DNA of 64,000 nucleotides from Neoaquamicrobium microcysteis. Lineage in GTDB: Bacteria; Pseudomonadota; Alphaproteobacteria; Rhizobiales; Rhizobiaceae. Below are positions 28,333 to 37,763 of the stretch, in pieces (position 1 is the stretch's first letter; every line of letters starts with the position of its first letter). The position numbers and the translations under genes are program-made. Under the pieces are notes generated by a model, which worked only from the letters and a program-made list of their open reading frames with translations, made no database searches and had not been told where the DNA came from. Location: contig NZ_VSZS01000068.1 in NCBI RefSeq assembly GCF_008180155.1, positions 372,001 to 436,000 of the forward strand, in the 5' to 3' direction.

Positions 28333-29397
28333 ATGGAACTCGGTCTCTACACATTCGCCGATATCGGCTCCGACCCGGTCACCGGGGCGAAGGTCTCGCC
28401 TGCCGAGCGGCTGAAAAACCTGATCGAGGAGATCGAACTGGCCGACCAGCTCGGCCTCGACTTTTTCGGGCTGGGCGAACATCACAGGCCCGACTACGCG
28501 GCGTCAGCGCCTGCCGTGGCGCTGGCGGCGGCGGCAACCCGCACGAAGAACATCCGCCTTTCCAGCGCGGTATCGGTTCTGTCGTCGGATGATCCGATCC
28601 GCGTCTTCCAGCAGTTCGCGACGCTCGACAACCTCAGCAACGGCCGCGCGGAAATCATGGCCGGGCGCGGCTCGTTCATCGAATCCTTCCCGCTCTTCGG
28701 CTACGCGCTTGAAGATTACGACACGCTGTTTGCCGAAAAGCTGGATCTGCTCATCAAGCTCAACGAAGGCGAGACGATTACCTGGCCGGGCGGTCAGCAT
28801 ACGCCCAAGATCGACGGGCGCGGCGTCTATCCCCGCCCGCAGCAGGGCAAGCTGCCGATCTGGATCGCCGTCGGCGGTACGCCGCAATCGGTCGGCCGGG
28901 CGGCCATGCTGGGCCTGCCGCTGGCGCTCGCCATCATCGGCGGCGAGCCGCACCGTTTCGCACCCCTCTTCAACCTCTATCGCGAGGCCGCGCGCAAGTT
29001 CGGCCGCGACCCTGCAACGCTGAAGACGTCGATCAACGTCCACGGCTTCGTGGCCGAGACCTCGCAGGAGGCCATCGACATCTCCTTCCCGCCGCATACC
29101 GATGTGATGAACCGCATCGGCCGCGAGCGCGGCTGGGGGCCCACGGGCAAGGAACAGTTCGCAGCCTCCGCCGGGCCGCGCGGCGCGAATTTCGCCGGCA
29201 GCCCCGCCGAAGTCACCGACAAGATCCTCGCCAACCACGAGGTCTTCGGCGGTTTCGACCGCTTCGTCATCCAGATGGCCATCGGCGTGATGGACCACGC
29301 GAAACTCATGAAGGCCATCGAGCTTTTCGGCACCAGGGTGGCTCCGGAAGTGCGCAAGGCCGTGGCGGCGAAAAAGCCTGCGCTGGCACAAGCGTGA
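28333..29397 (+). CDS. luciferase-like flavin monooxygenase (LLM class)
   Basis: FMN or F420-dependent TIM-barrel oxidoreductase of the bacterial luciferase superfamily, 354 residues. [19 protein letters not shown] near residue 45 is the LLM signature with the paired His. [20 protein letters not shown] and [12 protein letters not shown] form the cofactor pocket. FMN is the likely cofactor in this lineage. GGGAG precedes the ATG. A second LLM gene of a different subgroup follows 40 bases on, and the two probably form a unit. Substrate unknown. Confidence 0.9.
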   Translation: MELGLYTFADIGSDPVTGAKVSPAERLKNLIEEIELADQLGLDFFGLGEHHRPDYAASAPAVALAAAATRTKNIRLSSAVSVLSSDDPIRVFQQFATLDNLSNGRAEIMAGRGSFIESFPLFGYALEDYDTLFAEKLDLLIKLNEGETITWPGGQHTPKIDGRGVYPRPQQGKLPIWIAVGGTPQSVGRAAMLGLPLALAIIGGEPHRFAPLFNLYREAARKFGRDPATLKTSINVHGFVAETSQEAIDISFPPHTDVMNRIGRERGWGPTGKEQFAASAGPRGANFAGSPAEVTDKILANHEVFGGFDRFVIQMAIGVMDHAKLMKAIELFGTRVAPEVRKAVAAKKPALAQA

Positions 29398-29437
29398 TGC
29401 GCTTGGTGAACGGCGGGCGGCATCCTATATCCGGCAG

Positions 29438-30448
29438 ATGATACCGCTCTCCGTTCTCGATCTTTCGCCCGTTCCCGAAGGCAGCGACGTTTCGCAGTCT
29501 CTGGCCAACACGCTCGATCTCGCGCGCCATGCCGAAAGGCTCGGCTACAACCGCTACTGGCTGGCCGAGCATCACAACATGCCCGGCATCGCCAGCGCCG
29601 CCACCGCTGTGGTCATCGGCCATGTGGCGGCCGGCACGTCATCCATCCGGGTGGGTGCGGGTGGCATCATGCTGCCCAACCACTCCCCCCTGATGGTCGC
29701 GGAGGCGTTCGGCACGCTGGCTGCACTCCATCCCGGACGCATCGACCTCGGCCTCGGGCGCGCGCCCGGCACCGACCAGCTCACCGCCCACGCCCTGCGG
29801 CGCAACATGAGCGGCGGCGTCGACAGCTTCCCCAACGACGTTGTCGAACTGATCCACTATTTCAAGCCGGAGGAGCCCGGCCAGCGCGTGCGCGCCGTGC
29901 CCGGCGCCGGGCTCGACGTTCCTGTCTGGATTCTTGGTTCCAGCCTTTACGGCGCGCAGCTCGCCGCAATGCTCGGACTGCCCTACGCCTTTGCTTCGCA
30001 CTTCGCGCCCGCACAGCTTGAAGAGGCCATGGAGGTCTATCGCGCCCGCTTCGAGCCGTCGGAGCATCTGCGCAAGCCCTATGTCATGCTCGGCCTCAAC
30101 GTCATCGCAGCCGACACCGACGAGGAGGCGAAGCTCCTGTTCACGTCGCTGCAGCAAGCCTTCGTGAACCTGCGGACCGGCAGGCCCGGCAAGCTGCCGC
30201 CTCCCAAACCCGGTTTCGACACCGAAGTCGATCCGGCAGCCTTGGCGATGCTCGACCATGCGCTGTCCTGCGCCATCGTCGGCTCTCGCGAAACGGTGCG
30301 CGAAGGGCTCAAGGCCTTCGTCGCCCGCACCGGAGCAGACGAGCTGATGGTGACGGCGCAGATCTTCGATCATTCGGCCCGCGTACGCTCCTACGAAATC
30401 CTGGCCGAAGTCGCCCAGGAACTCCGGCAGGCGCAAGCTGCCGAATAA
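29438..30448 (+). CDS. luciferase-like monooxygenase, MsnO8/group 1 type
   Basis: Second LLM-class oxidoreductase, 336 residues. [19 protein letters not shown] at the N-terminus, [20 protein letters not shown] near residue 45, [20 protein letters not shown] and [19 protein letters not shown] are hallmarks of the group 1 LLM enzymes with few characterised members. It shares only the general fold with the gene upstream, so this is not a recent duplication. Probably co-transcribed with that gene. Substrate unknown. Confidence 0.9.
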   Translation: MIPLSVLDLSPVPEGSDVSQSLANTLDLARHAERLGYNRYWLAEHHNMPGIASAATAVVIGHVAAGTSSIRVGAGGIMLPNHSPLMVAEAFGTLAALHPGRIDLGLGRAPGTDQLTAHALRRNMSGGVDSFPNDVVELIHYFKPEEPGQRVRAVPGAGLDVPVWILGSSLYGAQLAAMLGLPYAFASHFAPAQLEEAMEVYRARFEPSEHLRKPYVMLGLNVIAADTDEEAKLLFTSLQQAFVNLRTGRPGKLPPPKPGFDTEVDPAALAMLDHALSCAIVGSRETVREGLKAFVARTGADELMVTAQIFDHSARVRSYEILAEVAQELRQAQAAE

Positions 30449-30532
30449 AGCGGCTTCGACATCGATGCACCTTTGACGTGTATCAACGCGCGTCGATCCA
30501 CGTTAGACTCACGCTCATTCGGCTGCGAGAAC

Positions 30533-30537
30533 GGAGG
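30533..30537 (+). promoter_or_regulatory. ribosome site that supports a GTG start
   Basis: GGAGG, four bases before the GTG at 30542. It decides the start of the ABC ATPase gene against an open frame that extends to 30473. Confidence 0.6.
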
Positions 30538-30541
30538 CCGC

Positions 30542-31255
30542 GTGAGCGACGGACCGATCTACACAATCGAGGGCATCACCAAGGTCTATCGCACCGGCGA
30601 GGTCGAGGTGCATGCGCTGCGCGGCGTCGACCTCACCATCGATGCGGGCGAGTTCATCGTGCTGCTCGGTCCTTCCGGCAGCGGCAAGTCCACGCTGGTC
30701 AACATCCTCGGAGGGCTGGATACGGTCACTGACGGCAAGGTGTTCTTCCGCGACGAGGAGATCACCGCGTTCGGCGACGGCGAGTTGACGAAATACCGGC
30801 GCGACCATGTCGGCTTCGTCTTCCAGTTCTACAATCTGGTGCCCAGCCTGACGGCGCGCGAGAACGTCTCGCTCGTCACCGAGATCGCGCACGACCCGAT
30901 GGACCCCGGCGAGGCACTGGAGATCGCCGGTCTGCCGGCCGACCGGCACAACCACTTTCCCGCACAACTCTCCGGCGGCGAGCAGCAGCGCGTCGCGATT
31001 GCCCGCGCCATCGCCAAGAAGCCGGAAGTGCTTCTGTGCGACGAACCCACCGGCGCCCTCGATTCGAAGACGGGCATCCGCGTTCTGGAGGCTCTTGCGC
31101 AGGTCAACCGAGAGCTCGACACCACCGTTCTCGTCATCACCCACAACATGGCCGTCGGGCGCATGGCCGACCGCGTCATCCATTTCGCCGACGGCAGCGT
31201 GGCACGCATCGAGCAGAACGAGAAGCGCGAGGCACCTGCCTCGATCGCGTGGTAA
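30542..31255 (+). CDS. ABC transporter ATPase, LolD/MacB-type
   Basis: ATPase of a type VII (MacB/LolCDE-like) ABC system, 237 residues from the GTG at 30542. Walker [12 protein letters not shown]-loop [18 protein letters not shown], signature [16 protein letters not shown] and Walker [16 protein letters not shown] are intact. The Q-loop with FQFYNLVP is characteristic of LolD/MacB-type ATPases. It is followed four bases later by an FtsX-like permease gene and then by a HlyD-like adaptor gene, so the three make one exporter. Confidence 0.92.
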   Translation: MSDGPIYTIEGITKVYRTGEVEVHALRGVDLTIDAGEFIVLLGPSGSGKSTLVNILGGLDTVTDGKVFFRDEEITAFGDGELTKYRRDHVGFVFQFYNLVPSLTARENVSLVTEIAHDPMDPGEALEIAGLPADRHNHFPAQLSGGEQQRVAIARAIAKKPEVLLCDEPTGALDSKTGIRVLEALAQVNRELDTTVLVITHNMAVGRMADRVIHFADGSVARIEQNEKREAPASIAW

Positions 31256-31259
31256 GCGC

Positions 31260-33617
31260 ATGAAGGCGCTCGACCGAAAGCTTCTGCGCGACCTCCTGCG
31301 GCTTTGGGCGCAGGTGGCCGCCATTGCGCTGGTAATGGCGGCCGGCGTGATGACGCTGGTTCTGGCGGTCGGCGCGCAGCGCTCGCTGTTCGAGACGCGA
31401 GAAGCCTATTACGAGCGCAACGCCTTCGCCGATATCTTCGCCACGGCCACCCGCGCGCCGAACCGGCTGGGCGACGAGATCGCGGCGCTGCCGGGCGTCG
31501 CCAGCGTGGAAACCCGCATCACGCAGAACGCCATCCTCGACATCGAGGGCATGGCCGAACCGGCAAGCGGCATGCTGGTTTCGGTGCCCGACGATGGCGA
31601 GCAGGTGCTGAACCGCCTCTATCTCCGGCTGGGCCGGCTCCCAGCGCCCGGCCACCCGGATGAGGTCGTGGTCAACGAGCCCTTCGCCAATGCCCACGGC
31701 TTCGTGCCGGGCGACACGTTCGGCGCGGTCATCAACGGCCGCAAGCGCGATCTGACCATCGTCGGCGTCGCGCTGTCGCCGGAGTTCATCTACGTGGTGA
31801 CCGATCTCATGCCCGACGACCGGCGGCTCGGTCTCGTCTGGATGTCGCAGACGGCCCTTTCGGCGGCCTTCGACCTCGACGGCGCATTCAACGCCATTTC
31901 CGTCAAGCTCCTGCGCGGCCAGTCGCCCGATGTCGTCATTGACGAGATCGACCGGCTGCTCGAACCCTATGGCGGGCGCGGGGCGCACGATCGCGAAGAT
32001 CAACAGAGCCACGCCTTCCTCGATTCCGAGCTCAACCAGCTTCAGGCGATGAGCTATGTGCTGCCGCCGATCTTCCTTCTCGTGGCCGGCTTCCTCGTCA
32101 ACATGATCCTGTCGCGTCTGATCGCGCTGGAGCGCGAGCAGATCGGGCTGATGAAGGCGGTCGGCTACACCGGCGCGGCGGTGGCGTGGCATTATCTGAA
32201 GCTGGTCATCGTCATCGCGCTGCTGGGCGTCCTCGTCGGGGCGAGCGCGGGCACGCTTCTGGGGCGCGGGCTGACACGGCTCTACGGCGACTTCTTCCAC
32301 TTCCCCTTCCTCATCTTCCGCGCCGGGGTCGACATCTATCTCATCGCCATCGTCGTCTCTGTCTCCGCCGCCATGCTGGGTGCGCTGCGTTCCGTGCGCG
32401 CGGCGGCCGCGCTGCCTCCGGCGGTTGCCATGCGTCCACCCGCGCCTGCGCGCTATCGGCAGCTCCTGCCCGACGGCGTTCCGCTCCTGTCGCTGTTGCC
32501 GCAGACCACGGTGATGATCGGCCGCAACATCGTGCGACGGCCGCTGCGCGCGCTGTTCACCAGCTTCGGCATGTCGCTTTCCGTCGCCATGCTCGTGGGC
32601 ACTCTCTTCGCGCTCGATTCGGTCGACGAGATGATCGACGTCACCTTCTTCGGGGCCGAGCGCCAGCACGCCACGCTCAGCTTCGTTCACAAGCTTCCTG
32701 CCGAAGCGCTCTACGAGGCCGAGCGGCTTCCCGGCGTCCTTGCGGCGGAACCCGCCCGCATGGTCGCCGCGCGCTTCCGCAACGGCCATCTGGAGCGACG
32801 GCTGGCGATCACCGGAAAACCAGGCGATTCCACCCTGTCGCGCCTGCTCGACGTGGAAGGCCATGAGGTCACGATGCCGGACGAGGGCGTCGTTCTCACC
32901 ACCGCGCTGGCCGGCATACTCGATGTCGGGCGCGGCGACACGGTCGAGGTCGAACTGATGGAGGAGCATCGCGAAACCGTGCTTCTCCCTGTCTCGGCCG
33001 TCGTCGAAAGCTATATAGGCCTTGGCGCCTATATGGACATGGACGCGCTCAACCGCCTGATGCGCGAAGCCCCGTCTATCTCCGCCGTTCACGTGATCGC
33101 CGATGCATCGCGCATCGACGAGCTCTACGACGCGGTCAAGAACCTGCCGCTGGTGGGCTCCATCACCCTGCAGCGCGCGGCGGTGGAGAAGTTCCGCGAG
33201 ACCATGGCGGAGAACCTCATCATGATGGTGACGATCTATGTCGGGCTGGCCGGCATCATCGCCTTCGGCGTGGTCTACAACGGCGCGCGCATCCAGCTTT
33301 CCGAGCAGGGGCGGGAGCTTGCGAGCCTCCGGGTGCTGGGCTTCACGCGCGGCGAGGTGTCGTGGATCCTGCTAGGCGAGTTCGCGCTGCTGACGCTGCT
33401 TGCGCTGCCGATGGGGTGGCTGCTCGGATATCTCATGGCCTATTCCACCGCCGAGGGGCTTGCCACCGAACTTTTCCGCCTGCCTCTGGTCATCCAGCGT
33501 TCCACCTACGGCTGGGCGAGCGTGGTCGTGCTGGTCGCATCCGCCCTGTCGGCCCTTATCGTGCGCAGGCGGATCGACCGGCTGGACCTTATCGAAGTTC
33601 TGAAGACGAGAGAGTGA
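31260..33617 (+). CDS. FtsX-like ABC permease, double-FtsX form
   Basis: Membrane subunit of the exporter, 785 residues from the ATG at 31260, about twice the length of MacB-like subunits. The first half has an N-terminal span (VAAIALVMAAGVMTLVLAV), a periplasmic MacB-like domain to about 255, and an FtsX core of three spans (FLLVAGFLVNMILSRLIALE onward). The second half repeats this plan after about residue 420 with the core from about 650 (VYVGLAGIIAFGVVYNGA is near it). REQIGLMKAVGYTG and GRELASLRVLGFTRGEV are the paired coupling loops. Proteins of this type work as single chains with an ATPase. Substrate unknown. Confidence 0.9.
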   Translation: MKALDRKLLRDLLRLWAQVAAIALVMAAGVMTLVLAVGAQRSLFETREAYYERNAFADIFATATRAPNRLGDEIAALPGVASVETRITQNAILDIEGMAEPASGMLVSVPDDGEQVLNRLYLRLGRLPAPGHPDEVVVNEPFANAHGFVPGDTFGAVINGRKRDLTIVGVALSPEFIYVVTDLMPDDRRLGLVWMSQTALSAAFDLDGAFNAISVKLLRGQSPDVVIDEIDRLLEPYGGRGAHDREDQQSHAFLDSELNQLQAMSYVLPPIFLLVAGFLVNMILSRLIALEREQIGLMKAVGYTGAAVAWHYLKLVIVIALLGVLVGASAGTLLGRGLTRLYGDFFHFPFLIFRAGVDIYLIAIVVSVSAAMLGALRSVRAAAALPPAVAMRPPAPARYRQLLPDGVPLLSLLPQTTVMIGRNIVRRPLRALFTSFGMSLSVAMLVGTLFALDSVDEMIDVTFFGAERQHATLSFVHKLPAEALYEAERLPGVLAAEPARMVAARFRNGHLERRLAITGKPGDSTLSRLLDVEGHEVTMPDEGVVLTTALAGILDVGRGDTVEVELMEEHRETVLLPVSAVVESYIGLGAYMDMDALNRLMREAPSISAVHVIADASRIDELYDAVKNLPLVGSITLQRAAVEKFRETMAENLIMMVTIYVGLAGIIAFGVVYNGARIQLSEQGRELASLRVLGFTRGEVSWILLGEFALLTLLALPMGWLLGYLMAYSTAEGLATELFRLPLVIQRSTYGWASVVVLVASALSALIVRRRIDRLDLIEVLKTRE

Positions 33618-33621
33618 CCCG

Positions 33622-34827
33622 ATGGCCATTTCGCTCCGCAAAACCGCCCTCATCCTTGCCGGCCTCGCCGTCGCCGGCGGTCTCGCCTACTGGACCTTCC
33701 GGCCTCAGCCGGTGGCGGTCGATCTGGCGACGATCGATCGCGGCACGCTGGAGGTGACCGTAAGCGACGACGGCCAGACCCGCATCACCGACATCTACAC
33801 CGTGTCCGCCCCCGTCGCCGGCACCGTACAGCGCACACCCGGCCGTGTCGGCGACAAGGTCGTCGCGCGCGAAACCGTCGTCGCCGTGGTGCGCCCGGCC
33901 ACACCCGCGCTGCTCGACACGCGGTCACGGCGCGAGGCGCAGGCGGCGCTGGCCGCGGCAAACGCGGCCGTGCGCCTTGCCGACGCCCAGTACCGGGAAG
34001 CGGAAACCGAGCTCGAACTCGTACGCGCCGAGGCCGGCCGCATAGAGGAACTCGGCCGCCGCAACATCGTCTCCGACAGGTCGCAGCAGGAGGCCCGGGC
34101 TGCTGTGACGCGGGCGGAAGCGCGGCTGGCGAGCGCGGCCGCCTCTACCGAGATGCGGCGCCGGGAGCGCGAAAGTGCGCAGGCCCGGCTCGAAGGGCCG
34201 GAGGCAGATGGCAGCAACGGCGACGACGATTGCTGCATCACCGTCAAAGCGCCCGTGGACGGCGAAATCCTCACCATCCACCATGAGAGCGAGGCGGTCG
34301 TCGCAGCGGGCACCGTGCTAGTCGAGATCGGCGATCCGGCAGAGCTCGAGGTTGTCGCAGAGCTCCTGTCGGCCGACGCGGTGCGCATTCCGCCGCAGGC
34401 CGACGCGCGCATAGAGGGCTGGGGCGGCCCGCCTTTGGAGGCCCGCGTGCGGCGCGTCGAGCCCACCGGTTTCACCAAGGTTTCCGCGCTTGGCATCGAG
34501 GAACAGCGGGTGCGCACGATCATCGACCTCGTCGCGCCGCCGGAAGATCGGCCTGGCCTCGGTCACGGCTATCGCGTCACCGCGCGCATCACGGTCGAAC
34601 GGCACGAGGACGCGTTGCTGGTTCCGCTGGGGGCCCTCTTCCGCCAGGGCGCTGACTGGGCTGTGTTCGTTGCCGGCGGCGACGCTGTGGCGCGCTTGCG
34701 TACAGTCGAACTGGGCGCGCGCGACGCCCGCAATTCGGTGGTGGTTTCGGGTCTCGAGGAAGGCGAAACCGTCGTCATGCATCCGAGCGACAGGGTCGCC
34801 GAGGGTACTGCGCTTACGCAGCGCTGA
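33622..34827 (+). CDS. HlyD/MacA-like periplasmic adaptor protein
   Basis: Membrane-fusion protein of the exporter, 401 residues. One N-terminal span (ALILAGLAVAGGLAYWTF) is followed by a lipoyl/barrel-sandwich half (TVSAPVAGTVQRTPGRVGDKV), a helical hairpin at about 95-200, the second lipoyl half (VKAPVDGEILTIHHESEAVV) and beta-barrel domains ending with LVPLGALFRQGADWAVFV. Between hairpin and lipoyl half lies an acidic DDDCC stretch with two adjacent cysteines, not usual for the family. It starts four bases after the permease stop. Its 3' end overlaps the opposing phosphoribosyltransferase gene by 14 bases. No outer-membrane channel gene is in the operon. Confidence 0.88.
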   Translation: MAISLRKTALILAGLAVAGGLAYWTFRPQPVAVDLATIDRGTLEVTVSDDGQTRITDIYTVSAPVAGTVQRTPGRVGDKVVARETVVAVVRPATPALLDTRSRREAQAALAAANAAVRLADAQYREAETELELVRAEAGRIEELGRRNIVSDRSQQEARAAVTRAEARLASAAASTEMRRRERESAQARLEGPEADGSNGDDDCCITVKAPVDGEILTIHHESEAVVAAGTVLVEIGDPAELEVVAELLSADAVRIPPQADARIEGWGGPPLEARVRRVEPTGFTKVSALGIEEQRVRTIIDLVAPPEDRPGLGHGYRVTARITVERHEDALLVPLGALFRQGADWAVFVAGGDAVARLRTVELGARDARNSVVVSGLEEGETVVMHPSDRVAEGTALTQR

Positions 34828-35533
34828 GTTCGGGGCGCCATCTGCCGTCGCCGCCCCGCACCAGCAGCGGCGAGCAGATCGCACCGAAGACGGCAAGGTC
34901 GTGCATGCCCGCATCGTCCAGCGCGGCCTTCCACCGCTTGCCCTGCAGCATGGCGAAGATTGCAGCGGCAGGTCGCAGGCCTGCACCCTCCAGCAGTCGC
35001 AGCACGGAAACCAGCGACGTTCCCGTGCTCACCACGTCGTCCACCAGAACGAAGCGGCGGCCCCGGAGCAGCGGCAGCATGCGCGGATCGAGATAGATGC
35101 GCTTCTCGCCGCCGGGGCTGGTGATCGAGCGCAGCGGCTGCGACAGCGCGTCGTCGTACCAGAACTTGCGCGAGGTGCCGAGCGCGACCATGCGCGCGTG
35201 GCCCAGCCGGCGCGCGACGTTGGCTGCCAGCGGCAGACCCAGCGTCGGCACGCCCACCACCACCTCCGGCGCGAACGCATGCGCATGTGCCGTCATCGCC
35301 TCGGCCAGCGCGTCCTCGACCTCAAAGCTCGCCTGATTGACGATCAGCGACGCGACCGCCCGGTCGTCGCCGCCCGGCAGCACGCGGATCGGCAGCGCAA
35401 GCTGCCGCCCGTCGGCAAGGACAGCGGGGTAGAAGTCCAGGAACCCGCTGCCCGCATGGGCCTCAAACGTACCGGGCGCTTGTATTTCCTGCCAAAACTC
35501 GTGCGGCGCGAAGGTCAACGGGTTGCTTTCCAT
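34814..35533 (-). CDS. type I phosphoribosyltransferase domain protein
   Basis: PRPP-binding domain protein of 239 residues from the ATG at 35533. The open frame runs 22 codons further and would cover the start of the next divergent gene, so it is unlikely to be used there. FVLVDDVVSTGTSLVSV near residue 160 is the PRPP loop of the type I fold. VVVGVPTLGLPLAANVARRLG earlier is the pyrophosphate loop region. It does not look like pyrE, upp, apt or hpt. Position beside nucleoside and base hydrolase genes fits a base-salvage role (inference). Confidence 0.8.
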   Translation of the reverse strand: MESNPLTFAPHEFWQEIQAPGTFEAHAGSGFLDFYPAVLADGRQLALPIRVLPGGDDRAVASLIVNQASFEVEDALAEAMTAHAHAFAPEVVVGVPTLGLPLAANVARRLGHARMVALGTSRKFWYDDALSQPLRSITSPGGEKRIYLDPRMLPLLRGRRFVLVDDVVSTGTSLVSVLRLLEGAGLRPAAAIFAMLQGKRWKAALDDAGMHDLAVFGAICSPLLVRGGDGRWRPELSAA

Positions 35534-35592
35534 CTTGAAAAGGGCGACCTGCCCTGTACCCTTTCTATCCGGACAGCAAGACGAGTCCAGAC

Positions 35593-36765
35593 ATGACATC
35601 TTTCCTCGACGGCAAGGAAATCGAGGCGCTCGCAGCGCTGCGGCGGGATTTGCACGCGCACCCCGAGCTCGGCTTCGAGGAGGAGCGCACCAGCGCCATC
35701 GTTCGCGAATACCTCACCGATTGCGGCATCGAGGTCCGGCACGGTCTCGGCAGGACGGGCGTCGTCGGCACCCTAACAAATGGCGACGGCCCCTCCATCG
35801 CCCTGCGGGCCGACATGGACGCGCTCGCCATGCCAGAAACGGCGACCGAGCGACCCTACCGTTCGAAATTTCCCGGCAAGATGCACGCCTGCGGCCATGA
35901 CGGCCACACCGCGATGCTGCTCGGCGCGGCGAAGGCGCTGGCGCGGCGCAAATCGTTTTCCGGCACCGTGCATTTCGTCTTTCAGCCGGCAGAGGAAGGG
36001 CGCGGCGGCGCGCAGGCGATGGTCGATGACGGGCTGTTCGAGCGTTTCTCCATCGACCGCTTCTACGGGCTCCACAACATGCCCGGCATCGCCATTGGCG
36101 AGATGGCTGTCGTCTCCGGCCCGCAGCTTGCCTCGTCCGACCGGTGGGAAGTCACCTTCAGGGGCGTGGGCACCCATGGCGGCAAGCCGCATCTGGGCCT
36201 CGACCCGGTCGTTGCCGCAGGCCAGTTCCTCACCGCCATTCAATCGATCGTCTCGCGCCGCGTCGATCCCGTCGAGGCCGCCGTCGTCAGCGCGTGCGCT
36301 CTTTCCGCCGGCGACTTCGAGGCGCTCAACGTGATCCCCGACGATGTGCGCATCGGCGGCACCGCGCGCGCCTACAGCCATGCGGTGCGAGACATGGTGG
36401 AACAGGAGATCGGCCGCATCGCCACCGGCGTCGCCGCAGCCAACGGCATCGCCGCCGACTACGAATACCGTCGCGGCATGCCGCCGGTCATCAATGACGA
36501 GGACGCCACCAGCCGTGCGCTGCGCGCCGCTCGGGCGGCGTTGGGCGAAGGTCGCATCATGTCGGCCTACCCGCCCTCCACCGCAGGCGACGATTTCGCC
36601 ATCTTCTCGCAGCGGGTGCCCGGCGCTTATGTCTGGCTCGGCAACGGGCCCGCCGTCGACGGCGCGCTGCATCACAACACGCGCTATGATTTCAACGACG
36701 CCGCCATAGAGCCCGGCGTGCGCTTCTGGGCCACGCTGGTCGAGCAGGAACTGCGCGCCGGTTGA
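35593..36765 (+). CDS. M20D family amidohydrolase (hippurate/aminoacylase type)
   Basis: Metal-dependent amidase of the M20D group (hippurate hydrolase, N-acyl amino acid and IAA-conjugate hydrolases), 390 residues. LRRDLHAHPELGFEEERTS is the family start. MHACGHDGHTAMLLGAAKAL has the metal Cys, His and Asp. FQPAEEGRGGAQAMVDDG has the catalytic Glu. TAGDDFAIFSQRVPG is the C-terminal signature. There is no signal peptide, so it is cytoplasmic. Divergent from the phosphoribosyltransferase gene; its 3' end is 12 bases from the nucleoside hydrolase stop. Confidence 0.92.
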   Translation: MTSFLDGKEIEALAALRRDLHAHPELGFEEERTSAIVREYLTDCGIEVRHGLGRTGVVGTLTNGDGPSIALRADMDALAMPETATERPYRSKFPGKMHACGHDGHTAMLLGAAKALARRKSFSGTVHFVFQPAEEGRGGAQAMVDDGLFERFSIDRFYGLHNMPGIAIGEMAVVSGPQLASSDRWEVTFRGVGTHGGKPHLGLDPVVAAGQFLTAIQSIVSRRVDPVEAAVVSACALSAGDFEALNVIPDDVRIGGTARAYSHAVRDMVEQEIGRIATGVAAANGIAADYEYRRGMPPVINDEDATSRALRAARAALGEGRIMSAYPPSTAGDDFAIFSQRVPGAYVWLGNGPAVDGALHHNTRYDFNDAAIEPGVRFWATLVEQELRAG

Positions 36766-36777
36766 GAGGCCGCCCGC

Positions 36778-37698
36778 TCAGCGCCCTGAAAGCCGCGTCG
36801 CCAGCAGCTCGAGGGCCTTTGCGCCGTCGACCTTGATCGCAACGTCGATGGTGCTGCCCTCGCCTTCTTCCACGAACAGCGCGCCGCCATCCGGCGCATC
36901 GCCGAGATCGACCACTATCGGCAGGCGCTCGATGACGAAGAGGTCCGGCCGCTCTGTATAGAGCATCACGCAGGGGTCGTGCAGCGGGCGGCTCTCGCCC
37001 CCGGTGGTGGTCTGGAAATAGGCGTCGATCAGTTCGCCCGACGCCGCTGCGGCCACTGTGCCCGCATCCTGCAAAGCCGCCGTATAGTCGCGCGTCGCGC
37101 GCACCTTTCGCGTCACATCGAGCGGGATCAGCACCGTGCGCAGCCCGGCTGCGAACACGATGGCGGCAGCCTCCGGGTCGGCCGCGATGTTGAACTCGGC
37201 CTTGGGGCCCACATTGCCGGGCTCGTCGATCGCGCCGCCCATGGCGATCAGCCGGCGCATGCGCCGCGCGGCTTCGGGATGGTCCGTCGCCAGCCGCGCG
37301 ATATTGGTCAGCGGCCCCAGCGCGAGGATGTCGATGCTCGCTTCGGGCTCGCGCATCAGCAGATCGGCCAGCCATTCCACCGCATCGAAAAGCGGCGGCA
37401 CCGCCGGCTCGGGAAAGCTGACGCCGCCCAGCCCGTCATTGCCGTGAATGTCGGCCGTGTCGAAGCCCTTGCGCGACAGCGGCGCCGTCGCTCCGGCCAC
37501 GACCGGAATGTCGCTACGGCCGGCCAGCGCGAGAATGCGCCCGGCATTTCGCGTCGTCGTCTCGATGCCGATATTGCCCGCAACCGTCGTGATGCCGACG
37601 ATCTCGAAAGCCGGCGACGACAGCGCGTGCAGGATGGCGACGGCGTCGTCTATGCCGGGGTCGGTGTCGATGACTGCGCGGATGATCTGGTCGGACAT
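36778..37698 (-). CDS. inosine-uridine preferring-type nucleoside hydrolase
   Basis: Cuts the N-glycosidic bond of ribonucleosides to give base and ribose. The 306 residues are the normal length. The calcium-binding DTDPGIDDAVAI is at residues 11-22, and the family pattern continues with TTVAGNIGIETTTRNAGRIL, ILALGPLTNIA and PLHDPCVMLY (second His). The exact base preference cannot be read. It is divergent from the adenine-deaminase-like gene (65 bases apart), and the two could act in sequence: nucleoside to base, then deamination. Confidence 0.93.
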   Translation of the reverse strand: MSDQIIRAVIDTDPGIDDAVAILHALSSPAFEIVGITTVAGNIGIETTTRNAGRILALAGRSDIPVVAGATAPLSRKGFDTADIHGNDGLGGVSFPEPAVPPLFDAVEWLADLLMREPEASIDILALGPLTNIARLATDHPEAARRMRRLIAMGGAIDEPGNVGPKAEFNIAADPEAAAIVFAAGLRTVLIPLDVTRKVRATRDYTAALQDAGTVAAAASGELIDAYFQTTTGGESRPLHDPCVMLYTERPDLFVIERLPIVVDLGDAPDGGALFVEEGEGSTIDVAIKVDGAKALELLATRLSGR

Positions 37699-37763
37699 TC
37701 TGGCCTGCTCGTTGCTGCGTTCTATCGCTTCATATCGTCTGGCGCCTCGACTACAAGTGCGCC

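Noticed and set aside
31176-33092. 638-codon open frame opposite the FtsX-like permease
   Set aside because: Antisense to a well-supported membrane protein and rich in His/Arg/Asp repeats with no recognisable domain.
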